64,000 nt of DNA from Paludibacteraceae bacterium (GCA_017391525.1 JAFOYE010000007.1:1-64000), one strand, 5' to 3'; counted from the first letter of the stretch, positions 25,366 through 35,020 are shown. Notes: a model not told the origin generated them from the sequence alone. A program made the numbers and translations.

Positions 25366-26070
25366 TTATGGTTTAACCAATGTTCCTATTTGTTCGTCGT
25401 TGATGACTTTCTCAAGGTTGCCTACGGTGTCCATATCAAAGACATAGATAGGCATTTGATTCTCGCGACACATGGTGATAGCAGTTAGATCCATCACGCG
25501 CAAATTGCGAGATAGTACCTCGTCGTAGGTAATTTCTGTGAACTTAGTCGCAGTAGGATCTTTCTCTGGGTCTGCGGTGTAGATACCGTCTACACGTGTA
25601 CCTTTCATCATGACGTCAGCCTTGATCTCAATGGCGCGGAGTACAGATGCAGTGTCTGTAGTGAAGTATGGGTTGCCTGTGCCACCAGCGATGATGACCA
25701 CGTTACCTTCCTCCATGAGACGTAGTGCTGCTGCAGTAGAGTAGAGTTCACCCACTGGTTCCATGCGTACACTAGTCATCACGCGCACTTTTTGTCCGAT
25801 GGCCTCTAATGCAGAGCAGAGGGCTAGGGAGTTAATCACCGTCGCTAGCATACCCATTTGGTCGCCTTTCACACGGTCAAAACCTTTTTGAGCTCCGCTG
25901 AGTCCGCGGAAGATGTTACCACCACCGATGACGATGCCTATTTGTACACCTTTATTAGCGATGTTTTGTATTTGTGTAGCATAATCGGCTAGACGTTTCT
26001 CGTCGATGCCGTAGCCTTTTTCTCCCATTAGGCTCTCGCCAGAGAGTTTTAATAGTATTCGTTTGTACAT
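25366..26070 (-). CDS. pyrH: UMP kinase
   Basis: 234 aa, amino-acid kinase fold, phosphorylates UMP to UDP. N-terminal LLKLSGESLMG, GIVIGGGNIFRGL, DQMGMLATVINSLAL, GGTGNPYFTTDTAS and DGIYTADPEKDP are diagnostic. Start ATG 26070-26068; an upstream in-frame extension of 44 codons overlaps the carbonic anhydrase gene and is spurious. Confidence 0.96.
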   Translation of the reverse strand: MYKRILLKLSGESLMGEKGYGIDEKRLADYATQIQNIANKGVQIGIVIGGGNIFRGLSGAQKGFDRVKGDQMGMLATVINSLALCSALEAIGQKVRVMTSVRMEPVGELYSTAAALRLMEEGNVVIIAGGTGNPYFTTDTASVLRAIEIKADVMMKGTRVDGIYTADPEKDPTATKFTEITYDEVLSRNLRVMDLTAITMCRENQMPIYVFDMDTVGNLEKVINDEQIGTLVKP

Positions 26071-26089
26071 ACTAATTCGGGTTAATGAG

Positions 26090-26611
26090 TTACTCTTCGT
26101 CTTTGTACCAACTAGCGTACATGGCATAGTTGTGTGCAATCTTGCGATTGATCTCGTTGGTTTGCTCAGGATCGGCTTTCTTGATGAACTTAGCTGGTAC
26201 ACCGCCCCATACTTCGTATGGACCTATTTGTGTGTTTTTGAGTACCAATGAACCTGCTGCTACGATAGCACCCTCGCCTACTACTACTCCGTCTAGTAGG
26301 GTAGAACCCATACCGATGAGTGCGTAGTCATGTACGTCTGCACCGTGGATAGTCACATTGTGACCTACGGATACATAGTTGCCAATGGTGATGGTGCTCT
26401 TCTCGTATAGGGTGTGGAGCACGGAACCGTCTTGGATATTCACGTGGTTGCCAATCTTGATCCAGTTGACATCGCCGCGCAACACAGCGTTGAACCAAAT
26501 CGAGCAGCCATCGCCGATGACGGTGTCACCGACGATAGTTGCGTTCTCTGCTAGAAAGCAATCCTTACCTATTTGCGGAGTGAATCCGCGTACAGGAACG
26601 ATTAGTGCCAT
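26090..26611 (-). CDS. Gamma-carbonic anhydrase family hexapeptide protein
   Basis: 173 aa left-handed beta-helix built from hexapeptide repeats. Metal-ligand histidines appear in SVLHTLYE and VGHNVTIHGADV. ALIGMGSTLLDGVVVGEGAIVAAGSLV and the C-terminal helix after GVPAKFIKK are typical of YrdA/PaaY-like members, many of which have no proven anhydrase activity. It lies 2 bp after tpiA. Confidence 0.92.
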   Translation of the reverse strand: MALIVPVRGFTPQIGKDCFLAENATIVGDTVIGDGCSIWFNAVLRGDVNWIKIGNHVNIQDGSVLHTLYEKSTITIGNYVSVGHNVTIHGADVHDYALIGMGSTLLDGVVVGEGAIVAAGSLVLKNTQIGPYEVWGGVPAKFIKKADPEQTNEINRKIAHNYAMYASWYKDEE

Positions 26612-26613
26612 GA

Positions 26614-27363
26614 TTATCGTGCTGCAATGATTGCGCAGAAGTCTGCTGCCTTGAGGCTTGCGCCACCGATGAGACCACCATCAACGTCTGGGTTAGCGAA
26701 GAGCTCAGCTGCGTTCTTAGCGTTGCAGCTACCACCATAAAGGATAGTGCAATCCTCAGCTACTTGCTCACCGTATTTCTCAGCAACGAGGCTGCGGATG
26801 TATGCGTGAATTTCTTGTGCTTGCTCTGGAGTAGCGGTCAAACCGGTACCAATAGCCCATACTGGCTCGTATGCCAAAACGATCTTACCAAAATCCTCAG
26901 CGCTGAGGTGGAATACTGAACCCTCGAGTTGAGCTTTCACTACTTCGTTTTGTTGACCTGCTTCACGCTCCTCTTTTACCTCGCCGATGCAGAAGATTGG
27001 CTTGAGGTTGTTAGCGAGTGCAAGTTTTACCTTGTCTTTCAAAATCTCGTATGTTTCTCCATAGTATGCACGACGCTCAGAGTGACCGAGGATGCAGTAC
27101 TCAGCGCCAGTAGATGCTACCATAGCTGCACTTACCTCACCGGTGTAAGCACCTTTCTCTTTGTCTGCGCAGTTCTCTGCTGCTACAGCGATAGGGCTGT
27201 CTTTCAACAACTCAGCTACAGTAGCCAAGTGGATGAATGGAGTGCCGATTACTACAGCGCATGATGGGTTAACTACTTGATTCTTCAATTCGGTAGCCAA
27301 TGCTACACCTTCTTGCAGGTTCATGTTCATTTTCCAGTTACCTGCAACCATTTTTGTTCTCAT
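26614..27363 (-). CDS. tpiA: Triosephosphate isomerase
   Basis: 249 aa TIM barrel interconverting DHAP and GAP. Catalytic Lys in AGNWKMN, His in CILGHSERR, Glu in [12 protein letters not shown], and the phosphate loop [10 protein letters not shown] plus GGLIGGASL are intact. It sits in a minus-strand series after DUF1599 and the DoxX-like gene, a typical Bacteroidales order. Confidence 0.98.
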   Translation of the reverse strand: MRTKMVAGNWKMNMNLQEGVALATELKNQVVNPSCAVVIGTPFIHLATVAELLKDSPIAVAAENCADKEKGAYTGEVSAAMVASTGAEYCILGHSERRAYYGETYEILKDKVKLALANNLKPIFCIGEVKEEREAGQQNEVVKAQLEGSVFHLSAEDFGKIVLAYEPVWAIGTGLTATPEQAQEIHAYIRSLVAEKYGEQVAEDCTILYGGSCNAKNAAELFANPDVDGGLIGGASLKAADFCAIIAAR

Positions 27364-27403
27364 TGTTTTATTAATTTTAAAAAGTTAGTATATATTCTTT
27401 AGA

Positions 27404-27440
27404 GGTTCTAGACTATCTAAATGATCTAGCTTTTCTAGAA
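27404..27440. repeat. CTAG repeat array between the DoxX-like gene and tpiA
   Basis: CTAGACTAT, CTAAATGAT, CTAGCTTTT, CTAG in 9-bp register; one unit has lost CTAG. Confidence 0.75.
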
Positions 27441-27442
27441 AC

Positions 27443-28555
27443 TTATCTATTTCTGATATTATATTTGTCAATAATGGTTCCCTCTTTGATCACTATTACA
27501 CCTGGGTTTGCACGTACGATTGTTTTGAGTGTGACTGGATCACAGGTGCAGATACTGGTTGCTAACGTAGGATATTCTTTGCAGAACGCCTCAATATCTA
27601 GCGTATGAGATCCAGTGAGGATGTAACATTCTTCATCCTTTTCAGCACAATCCTTTTGCAATGCTACAACCTTGTGCATTTGTTCTGTATCTTTTTTGTT
27701 TAGATCGTACATGACGACTAGGGTCACTGGTTTGGTGCTTTCCAATACCCAATCTGTGATATCATCTCCTTCGTTGGTTGTGATTGAGAAATCGTGAATA
27801 GGTGGCTCATATCCCTTTTTGATGAGTTTAGATTCCTGTCGTACAAAGGTCCATGTGGTATCTTCTGCAGGATAGTTTTCCAATGTAAACTCTTGCTCTA
27901 TGCCATCTTTGCTATAAATAAAGGTGGTTTCGTATTGGTCTTGTTCTGCGCCCTCTGGCCATTCCATAAGTTTAGGGATGTTATTTCCTATTTTGTATGG
28001 ACGGAAGTCCAAAATAGGCAAGTGTGTGTGAGCGTATCCCATCAATCCACCAACTATTCCAACTGCGGCTAGTATGATACAGAGTTCTACGATACCACTC
28101 CACAATTGATAGATGTGTTTACGCCATATCACTAGCAACACCGCTAGTGTGAGTAGTACCAAATTTTTGTAGAATGTTTGCCAGTTGCTAATGACGATGG
28201 CATCGCCAAAACAACCGCAGTCACTCACTGGGTTTTCTTTTGCAATATACCAGGTAAGTGGTGTCATTACTAGATAGAAGACCAATGCCAACCATGAAGT
28301 CCATCGTGTGCGTACGTTGAAGACCATACATACACCTAAGATGAACTCTAAAGCGATCATGCTGACAGCTGCTATATTCGCATAAGGTACTAGTTCAACA
28401 AAGAACCCACCAAATGCGTTCAAATAATCTTCGATCTTGTACACTGTTCCCAATGGATCGACAGCTTTGACAAAACCTGAGAAGATGAATACCAATCCCA
28501 ATATTGTTCGGGAAATACTGGCAATGATTTGTTTGTAATTAATCTTGTTTTTCAT
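27443..28555 (-). CDS. DoxX-like membrane protein with C-terminal thioredoxin-like region
   Basis: 370 aa. Four hydrophobic helices in the first 150 residues with ILGLVFIFSGFVKAVDP at the start and DCGCFGDAI in the third loop, the pattern of Bacteroidales DoxX-family proteins; one more helix near 165. The C-terminal half lies outside the membrane and has the TFVVMYDLNKK-like spacing of a degenerate thioredoxin fold but no CxxC. Start ATG 28555 overlaps the DUF1599 gene by 17 bp, suggesting translational coupling. Role unknown. Confidence 0.85.
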   Translation of the reverse strand: MKNKINYKQIIASISRTILGLVFIFSGFVKAVDPLGTVYKIEDYLNAFGGFFVELVPYANIAAVSMIALEFILGVCMVFNVRTRWTSWLALVFYLVMTPLTWYIAKENPVSDCGCFGDAIVISNWQTFYKNLVLLTLAVLLVIWRKHIYQLWSGIVELCIILAAVGIVGGLMGYAHTHLPILDFRPYKIGNNIPKLMEWPEGAEQDQYETTFIYSKDGIEQEFTLENYPAEDTTWTFVRQESKLIKKGYEPPIHDFSITTNEGDDITDWVLESTKPVTLVVMYDLNKKDTEQMHKVVALQKDCAEKDEECYILTGSHTLDIEAFCKEYPTLATSICTCDPVTLKTIVRANPGVIVIKEGTIIDKYNIRNR

Positions 28556-29087
28556 TTTCCATTAGTTTGATTAAGTAGAAAACAGCGTAGTTAAGCATAT
28601 CAAAATAGTTGCCGTCCACACCCTCAGAGATAAGTGTCTGGTTGTCGTTGGCAGCTATCTGCTTGTTGCGATTGATCTTAGTGAGGATGATGTCTGTTAG
28701 GCTAGAAGCAAACATATCTCTCCATGCCTCGCCATAATCATGGTTTTTCTTTAACATCAGCGCTTTGGCCTCTGCCATGTAGTGGTCGTAGAGGTCAATA
28801 GCACGCTCTGCGGTCATGTCCACCGAGTCAGCGTAACCCTCGAAGAGTTGGATCAGTCCGATGATGCTGTAGTTCACAATAGCCATCATCTCGCCTTCGA
28901 TACTTTCGCCCACCATGTTTACACCGGTTTGCTCTATCTCGCGCACGCGCTTTGCTTTAATGAATAATTGGTCATTTACAGTCTGTGGACGCATGATGCG
29001 CCAGCTTGGACCGTAATCCTTCATCTTCAACTCATAAATTCTGCGGCATTTGCCTGCCACGATGTCAAATTGCTCTGGAGTTTTCAT
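28539..29087 (-). CDS. DUF1599 domain protein
   Basis: 182 aa. Two similar halves each with a YELKMKDYG-type and KKNHDYGEAWRDM-type segment, as in DUF1599 proteins. The helical, repeated E/D-containing pattern recalls MazG-like folds, but the function is not established. First gene of the minus-strand series DUF1599-DoxX-tpiA; no standard promoter is visible upstream. Confidence 0.88.
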   Translation of the reverse strand: MKTPEQFDIVAGKCRRIYELKMKDYGPSWRIMRPQTVNDQLFIKAKRVREIEQTGVNMVGESIEGEMMAIVNYSIIGLIQLFEGYADSVDMTAERAIDLYDHYMAEAKALMLKKNHDYGEAWRDMFASSLTDIILTKINRNKQIAANDNQTLISEGVDGNYFDMLNYAVFYLIKLMENEKQD

Positions 29088-29105
29088 ATATTCTTTGCCT
29101 ATAAA

Positions 29106-29155
29106 CGTTCAACTTTCAACATTCAACTTTCAACCTTCAACATTCAACATTAAAC
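29106..29155. repeat. TTCAACA 7-bp repeat array
   Basis: TTCAACT, TTCAACA, TTCAACT, TTCAACC, TTCAACA, TTCAACA, TTAAACA in strict 7-bp register, filling the gap between the C10 protease gene and DUF1599. Confidence 0.8.
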
Positions 29156-29157
29156 AA

Positions 29158-31995
29158 CTACTTCCTAATAAACACTTTCTCACCTTTTAGAATATATACG
29201 CCATCACTAGGAACGTTGAACGGACGATTATCGCTAGATAGTTTGGAGTCAACCAAGCGACCTAACATGTCGTATAGATGGATCATCTCGCTTGAGGTGA
29301 TGTCCTCAATGCCTGTAGTGGCGGTATGGATAATAAAGGTGGTTTCCACTGCATCGCCGATGTAGTACTCTTGGGCTTCGTCCACAGGGCGAATCCATAG
29401 GGTGTAACTACCATCTTCCAGTTTGATATACACGTTTTTGAAGTCGATGATACCTTCTGCGGCTTTGGTTCCGTCTTCTTTGGTTATCTTCACATGGAAG
29501 TATGGTGCTTCGCTATCGAAGTTGAAGAATACGGTATCTTGGTTGGTGGTTACCTGTAAGTTTTTGATGGAGTAATCCGCCTCGGGTTGCTCGGCTGCGG
29601 TGTGCTGATACACATATCCCTTGATTTCTGGTGTGTTACCATTGTAGTTTTGTAGTTGTCCTAATACTACCACTTTGTCGCCTAAGCCTATCTCGTTACC
29701 CGTAACAAAGTCGCTATTGTCAAGCCAACGGGTGTTGTAGCAGTAGAATTGGTTGGTAGTCGAGCCATCATCTGAGATGTCGAATCGTGCCGTCTTGTAT
29801 TGCACAATCTGCTCAGGCGTGTTGCGCATATTGGAGATGGTTCCGTCTATGAAGTAGCTCGTCTCCGTCAAACTTGTATGGCTCAATGCTTTTGTTATTT
29901 GTAGTGCTTTGGATGCAGGTAGGGTAGTAGCTAGGTCGAATGTATAATCGGTCTTGTAATAATATTGGCTACCATCTGTTGAGTACCAATCTGGTGTGGT
30001 GGTATATGTACCTTGTATCACCTTTCCATTGACTTCCATATAGTATTGTACCGTCACCTTTTCGCCTCCTGCAGGCTGGATAGTCAGATGCAAGGCGGTA
30101 GGTTGGTATTGGTAACAAGCGTTGTAGTAGCCCTCGGCATACATGGCGTTGGCGTCAATAGTACCTGCCTCCATGGTGTAAGTTCCTATCACCGACTTGT
30201 CGCTATTGCTGTGGATATTGCAACGGATGAGTACATCGGTCTCGGATGGGGCGTCTGCCCAAAATTGACTAGAGAACAGATCCACCGACCATGTCTTACT
30301 GCCTTGTACCAAACTGAAATCAGCATTGGTGAATGAGCGCATTTCTTTTTCTGCTTCTGGTGTCTCTTCAAACACAAACTGGCTGCTTGTCACGGTAAAT
30401 GGTATGCGAACCTCTCCTAGTCCTTTGACCAAAATAGGGTGGTCTTTGCCGTTGTCATCTATATATCGAATTTCCAATTCGTAGTTGCCTTGTGCCAAAC
30501 CGCTAGGCAGGTATCCTGTTAAGGTGACAGCATTGGTGTAGTAATAACCAGGATCTAATTCGAAAGTGCCTATTCCCACTTTGTCTACTATTTCTCCTTT
30601 GCTATTGTAGATGAAGTAGGTCACTGTACCTGCTGCGGTAGCAATACCTGTACTGGTGAAGGCGTCTAAACTAAAACCAACTGCTGTTGTTTTGCTAATG
30701 GCATCACTTGATGTGCGAGTCAATTTATCAATGGTCACCAATGGCATTGCCTCGCCACCTGCACTAGGCTTAATGTTGGAATAGATGCATACTCTTTCGG
30801 TAAAGGCTAGGTTGCTAGCGCTACCACCTGTTCCTTGTACCTCTGGAGCAAGGGCAGATAGCGCAAAATATCCATCAGCCATGCCATACCATCCCCAGTT
30901 GATGTGTAGGTATCCGTCGCTCTTCATACCGTCGCACACAAAGGCGTGTCCTTCTTGTTTGACAGTCGCGCCGCCTATAAACAATGGGCGACCCGCTTGT
31001 AGATCGGTAGCTATGACTTGTAAAAGGTCTTCCTCCTTCATAAAGTCTTTTGGCAGAACATTGATAGCTTTATTATATCCAAAGTACTCGGTCATGGCTG
31101 CCAAGGCGATGGATGATACGGCTCCGCTACCGTCCACGGTGTAATCCATATCGGCTGCTACGCCTGCGTGAAACATCAGTGTAGCCACGGCATCAGCTTG
31201 GGTAGAGGTGTATGACTTGTTGTAGTCGGGTATCATGTTTGCCCAGTCGTAGGTCGTGTTGCCAAAGTTAGCACTTACTTTCAGTTTCTTGGTCTCCGTG
31301 GTGTATGAATGACTGCCCGTACCTTTGGTAGGGTATTTGTGTGCATACATGATTTGGCTCATCGCTGTCGCTACGCAACCGGTCACCGCGCGTTCGTTGC
31401 CAATTTGAGGACACTTGTTGTTAAATGGCTCGCCTTGTCCCCATATGGTGTTTCCTAAGATAGGACTGATGGTAGGATAACTCTCTTCCACCGCCTCCGC
31501 CTTTCGCCAGCGGGGTCCCCGAAAAATCTGCCGATTTTTTGGGTGCTCTTTAACCTCTCGCCTATTCACCTTGCCTCGGTCGCTGACCGTACCTTTCGCC
31601 TCGGTCGCTGACCGCATCTCATCCGCATACATCTGTAGCCAGAACTGCATGTTCTCTGGGATATTGTTGGCGTCGAATGTTCCCTTGTCTGAGTAGCCCA
31701 ATATGGCGCGAGCGTCATCTTCTGCACTGACGAGTACGAATCCTTTATCGGTGCTGTTGAATACGAATACTGCAGGAGTGGTGTTGTCCACTTGGTATTG
31801 TGTGAATGCCAATTCTACGGGTACGGTCACGCTGGTAGCCGCCGCTGCTTTCTGGATGCGTTTAGCGGGTACTACCTCGCTGCGCGCTTGTATGAAGGCA
31901 CTAGCCACAGCACTCGCTTCTTGTGGAGTACGAGCCTCTAGTGTGGAGCAAAACACGCACAAGGCGCTTATGATGAGCATGTAAATTTTCTTCAT
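29158..31995 (-). CDS. Secreted C10 (streptopain-like) cysteine protease
   Basis: 945 aa. Signal peptide 1-21, an inhibitory propeptide-like region (VPVELAFTQYQVDNTTPAVFVFNSTDKGFVLVSAEDD), then the C10 catalytic domain: Cys about 208 in ERAVTGCVATAMSQIMYAHKYP, His about 348 in QEGHAFVCDGM, and LHINWGWYGMADGYF. Several Ig-like domains follow, and the tail (IHLYDMLGRLVDSKL...GVYILKGEKVFIRK) is a type IX secretion-like sorting signal. An extra basic segment between propeptide and catalytic domain (about 125-170) comes from inserted repeat DNA. Likely exported and self-processed to degrade host or dietary protein. Own promoter. Confidence 0.92.
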   Translation of the reverse strand: MKKIYMLIISALCVFCSTLEARTPQEASAVASAFIQARSEVVPAKRIQKAAAATSVTVPVELAFTQYQVDNTTPAVFVFNSTDKGFVLVSAEDDARAILGYSDKGTFDANNIPENMQFWLQMYADEMRSATEAKGTVSDRGKVNRREVKEHPKNRQIFRGPRWRKAEAVEESYPTISPILGNTIWGQGEPFNNKCPQIGNERAVTGCVATAMSQIMYAHKYPTKGTGSHSYTTETKKLKVSANFGNTTYDWANMIPDYNKSYTSTQADAVATLMFHAGVAADMDYTVDGSGAVSSIALAAMTEYFGYNKAINVLPKDFMKEEDLLQVIATDLQAGRPLFIGGATVKQEGHAFVCDGMKSDGYLHINWGWYGMADGYFALSALAPEVQGTGGSASNLAFTERVCIYSNIKPSAGGEAMPLVTIDKLTRTSSDAISKTTAVGFSLDAFTSTGIATAAGTVTYFIYNSKGEIVDKVGIGTFELDPGYYYTNAVTLTGYLPSGLAQGNYELEIRYIDDNGKDHPILVKGLGEVRIPFTVTSSQFVFEETPEAEKEMRSFTNADFSLVQGSKTWSVDLFSSQFWADAPSETDVLIRCNIHSNSDKSVIGTYTMEAGTIDANAMYAEGYYNACYQYQPTALHLTIQPAGGEKVTVQYYMEVNGKVIQGTYTTTPDWYSTDGSQYYYKTDYTFDLATTLPASKALQITKALSHTSLTETSYFIDGTISNMRNTPEQIVQYKTARFDISDDGSTTNQFYCYNTRWLDNSDFVTGNEIGLGDKVVVLGQLQNYNGNTPEIKGYVYQHTAAEQPEADYSIKNLQVTTNQDTVFFNFDSEAPYFHVKITKEDGTKAAEGIIDFKNVYIKLEDGSYTLWIRPVDEAQEYYIGDAVETTFIIHTATTGIEDITSSEMIHLYDMLGRLVDSKLSSDNRPFNVPSDGVYILKGEKVFIRK
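31509..31550. repeat. 42-nt hairpin element inside the C10 protease gene
   Basis: AGCGGGGTCCCCGA, a 17-nt variable hairpin with arms AAATC/GATTT, and TGGGTGCTCTT. A second copy of identical length is at 36825-36866. Followed at 31575-31615 by a doubled mini-hairpin CGGTCGCTGACCG. All of this is in frame with the protease. Confidence 0.75.
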
Positions 31996-32033
31996 AATTT
32001 TCTGTATTTTGTTTTATAAACAAATTTAGCGCA

Positions 32034-32064
32034 CAAAGGTACAAAAAAATACGCACATACGCAA
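32034..32064 (-). promoter_or_regulatory. Promoter of the C10 protease gene
   Basis: Minus strand TTG (32064-32062), 20 bases, TACCTTTG (32041-32034). Confidence 0.85.
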
Positions 32065-32124
32065 GGATAGTTAGTAATAATTTTTAAAAAAGATACTACT
32101 CCTAGCCCTCCTGTGTGTCTAGTA

Positions 32125-32160
32125 CAAAAAATCGCTCCCCAATTTGGAGAGCGATTTTCC
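32125..32160 (-). terminator. Terminator of the amidase unit
   Basis: ATCGCTC pairs with GAGCGAT with an extended CC/GG stem, and on the minus strand a T-run follows. Located between the amidase stop and the C10 promoter. Confidence 0.85.
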
Positions 32161-32165
32161 TTTTC

Positions 32166-32228
32166 GTCGCCTATAGCCTATAACCTATAGCGTCAGCGTC
32201 CTGTAGCCGCTCTGCGGCGTCCCATAGC
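32166..32228. repeat. CTATAGC-type repeats with mini-hairpins
   Basis: GCCTATA, GCCTATA, ACCTATA units followed by GCGTCAGCGTCC and the stem-loop CCGCTCTGCGG before CGTCCC, ending at the amidase stop. Confidence 0.7.
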
Positions 32229-32229
32229 C

Positions 32230-34980
32230 TTATCTCAGCAAATACTTATTACCATTTTGGATAATGATGCCGCGGTAAGTCTTATCTACTTGACGACCCA
32301 TTACGTCGTACATAGGAGCGTTAATGTCCAATGTAGGACGAATGTTCTCTACGCTAGTTGGAGTGGATTTCCATATAGCATATACGGTGCCGTCGTAGCC
32401 TACTGGCAATACGGTCAACGCCTCGCCTGTACCCTTAGCGTTGTCATACCAACCAATAAACTCGTCACCATCCTTTACAGGAGTAGGGATGGTATATGGA
32501 GTGCCTTCGATCTTGCTTGGCAACTCTACCTCTACGATGGTAGTACCAGTTGAAGTACCAGCGTGTGCTGCTTGGTATGCTGGACCCCATTTCTCTGGCT
32601 TACCAGCTTCAGCGAAGTTTTCAGATACTGGATATGCATCGTGGATAGATTGCAAGAAGAATGCGGCAATCGCATAGCGCCATGCGGCAGCGGTGAGATC
32701 GTCGGTAAGACTAGTTTGTACGCTCATGATATAGGTTTGTAGCCATTTCCACTCGGCTTTGCCAAAGGCTGCTTGAACGCCAGCGGATGTGAGTTTAGCG
32801 CAAATCACGCGGCAGCCGCATGGTGTGTTGGCGTCGTTGTGTGGTTGACCTGCACCCTTAGAGATGATTTCTTCCAATGTTCCAAGTGAGGTGATGTTAG
32901 CCGCAGTCTTGAAGCTTGCCCACAACTCTTCTTGGGTAGGTACTGGCACAGCATCTGCGCCGGTCATTTCTTTGACTACCTTACCACCATTGAGTACCCA
33001 TGTCACCTTAGCCTCACGCCATTTAGCATATACGGTTCCCTTCCATCCTACAGGTAATACGGTCAATGCCTCGCCCGTACCGTTAGGATTGTCATACCAA
33101 CCTAGGAAGACATAACCTGTGCGAGTTGGAGTAGGGAGGGTGTATGGTGCGTCGGTGATCTCCTCAGGCAACTTGGTAGTACCTACGTTACCGCCGTTCA
33201 ATACCCATGTTACGTCGGCTGGGTCTGCCTCACGCCAGATAGCGTAGAGTGTACCCTTCCAGCCAGCTGGGATAGAGGTGAGTGCGGTACCTGTTCCCTC
33301 TGGGTTGTCGTACCAACCTACGAATATATAACCTTCTTTCACTGGGGTAGGCAATGTATATGTCTCTTTGACTGAGTATGGCAAGCTTGCGCTTGAACCT
33401 GTAGCAATCTGATAAGCTTGTCCCCATGCTTCTGGTTTGCCTGCTGTAGCAAAATCAGCGGTGTTAGGCCAGCCTGTGCGTTTCTCGCAGTTGAAGAAGC
33501 TATGTGCGCTCCAGCGCCAAAGTGCCTCCATACCCTCTGCGTTAGGGTCGTTGGTCAATGTATAACCTTGAGCAGCTGATACCTCAATGATATAGTCGCC
33601 CAACCACTTGTACTCTGATTTCTCGTCGGTCATAATCTCGCACATCTTAGTAGCTGCGAAAGTAGATACCGCGGTGATAGGTTGGTCAGAACGGTTCATA
33701 CCATAGTAGGTGTTGTAGTATGGCTTGAAAGTGTTCCAAAGCTCTTCGTTGGTAGGAACTGTACCACCAGGCACACTACCGCCATTCAACTCCCATGTGA
33801 TATCTGGATCTTCTGGACCAACGTATGGATCAGTACTTGGGCTACCCTTCTCCATGAAGATTTGTGGATAGATAGTCTTATCTGCGGTTACGGTCACCTC
33901 TTGTACCAAATCTTTGTAACCAGCTTTGTGTACATAGAGGGTGTATTTACCTGGTGCCAAGTTCTCGAATACGAACACGCCATTGTAGTTGTGATCAGTG
34001 GTGTAGTAGTCTTGGTTTGAGAGTTTACGTTTTACGTAGTTGTAGCAGTTGGTCTTAATCACCTCTTTTGCTTCGTTGCGCAATACGATTTTAGCGCCAT
34101 TGAGTGGCAAATACTCGTCGTTAGAACCAGTATAAGGGATATAGTATTTGTGGCTAAATTTCTCAGTCTTAGAGCGTACATAACCCATGATATAACCTAC
34201 TTTCTCTCCAGCTTTGCCATAGTAATCTTGGATACCACGGAAGTAGCGAATACCCTCTTGGCGGCACCACTCTGGGCTCAATGCACGGTGACGAGCGGGG
34301 CTATAAGTGTGGAAGTAACCCTCTGACAAGTAACCTGGGATATTGTGCTTTAATGCGCCCAAATAACCGTAGGTAGAAGAGGTGTTGTAGAAGTCCAAGT
34401 CACCTAAGATACGTGGGTTGCTAGGTGAGTAATAAGTGGTTGGTTCTGGGCCACCGCCGCCATTAGGCTTGCCTGGGTTAGTCCAGAATGCTTCGTACAA
34501 ACGAGTCACACACGCTTTAGCCATCTTGTCGCTATTGGTCACACCTGGTTTGCTGGTGTAACCACGCCAAAGGATAACTGGGTAGTTAGCAAACTTACCG
34601 TTTGCGCCACCCAACTCGCCTTCAGGACCAGCGTTAGAGTGAATAGAGATATAGTAGTCCGCACCGTAGTTCTCTGCCTCTGTACAGATGGTAGAGAGTG
34701 CTTTGTTGAACTCGTTGGTACCGCTACCGCCAGAAGCGCGGCGTGACATTTTTACACCATAACCTGCTCCCAAGAGTTTCTCCTCGAGCATGAATGCTTT
34801 CCACAAGTTGGTGTTTGACTCGAAGAATCCGAGGGTATCACCAGCTGCATAGTTAACGGTTGCCATTGGACGGCAGTTTGGTCCCCAGCTACCATGACCA
34901 GGGTTGACATATACCTTGAGTGCGCTAGCTGACATCGCAAAGCAGCACAATGCAAAGATGGATAGAAGTATCTTTTTCAT
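32230..34980 (-). CDS. Secreted N-acetylmuramoyl-L-alanine amidase with InlB-type repeats
   Basis: 916 aa. Signal peptide 1-20; Amidase_3 domain about 21-255 with zinc-site segments NPGHGSWGP, FFESNTNLWK and YISIHSNAGPEGE; a carboxypeptidase-regulatory-like domain (about 265-375). Then InlB-type repeats (GWYDN...GW.GTVYA.W at about 556, 628, 843), two of which are split by a helical domain of about 130 aa (LW..FK ... KWL.DYI/TYI ... GKPE.WG.AYQ at 405-515 and 680-795). The tail APMYDVMGRQVDKTY...GNKYLLR is a secretion-type sorting signal. Predicted to cut peptidoglycan outside the cell. It follows the PD40 gene and probably shares its promoter. Confidence 0.9.
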   Translation of the reverse strand: MKKILLSIFALCCFAMSASALKVYVNPGHGSWGPNCRPMATVNYAAGDTLGFFESNTNLWKAFMLEEKLLGAGYGVKMSRRASGGSGTNEFNKALSTICTEAENYGADYYISIHSNAGPEGELGGANGKFANYPVILWRGYTSKPGVTNSDKMAKACVTRLYEAFWTNPGKPNGGGGPEPTTYYSPSNPRILGDLDFYNTSSTYGYLGALKHNIPGYLSEGYFHTYSPARHRALSPEWCRQEGIRYFRGIQDYYGKAGEKVGYIMGYVRSKTEKFSHKYYIPYTGSNDEYLPLNGAKIVLRNEAKEVIKTNCYNYVKRKLSNQDYYTTDHNYNGVFVFENLAPGKYTLYVHKAGYKDLVQEVTVTADKTIYPQIFMEKGSPSTDPYVGPEDPDITWELNGGSVPGGTVPTNEELWNTFKPYYNTYYGMNRSDQPITAVSTFAATKMCEIMTDEKSEYKWLGDYIIEVSAAQGYTLTNDPNAEGMEALWRWSAHSFFNCEKRTGWPNTADFATAGKPEAWGQAYQIATGSSASLPYSVKETYTLPTPVKEGYIFVGWYDNPEGTGTALTSIPAGWKGTLYAIWREADPADVTWVLNGGNVGTTKLPEEITDAPYTLPTPTRTGYVFLGWYDNPNGTGEALTVLPVGWKGTVYAKWREAKVTWVLNGGKVVKEMTGADAVPVPTQEELWASFKTAANITSLGTLEEIISKGAGQPHNDANTPCGCRVICAKLTSAGVQAAFGKAEWKWLQTYIMSVQTSLTDDLTAAAWRYAIAAFFLQSIHDAYPVSENFAEAGKPEKWGPAYQAAHAGTSTGTTIVEVELPSKIEGTPYTIPTPVKDGDEFIGWYDNAKGTGEALTVLPVGYDGTVYAIWKSTPTSVENIRPTLDINAPMYDVMGRQVDKTYRGIIIQNGNKYLLR

Positions 34981-35020
34981 AATATTCCTTGCCTTTAATC
35001 TTTAAATTATTAATTTAGAC

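Noticed and set aside
26071..26202. N-terminal extension of PyrH
   Set aside because: It overlaps the carbonic anhydrase gene in another frame and does not match UMP kinases; ATG 26070 is preferred.
27443..28555. Thioredoxin or resA-like oxidoreductase call for the DoxX-like gene
   Set aside because: The C-terminal half has no CxxC pair in a thioredoxin position; only a DoxX-like membrane protein is supported.
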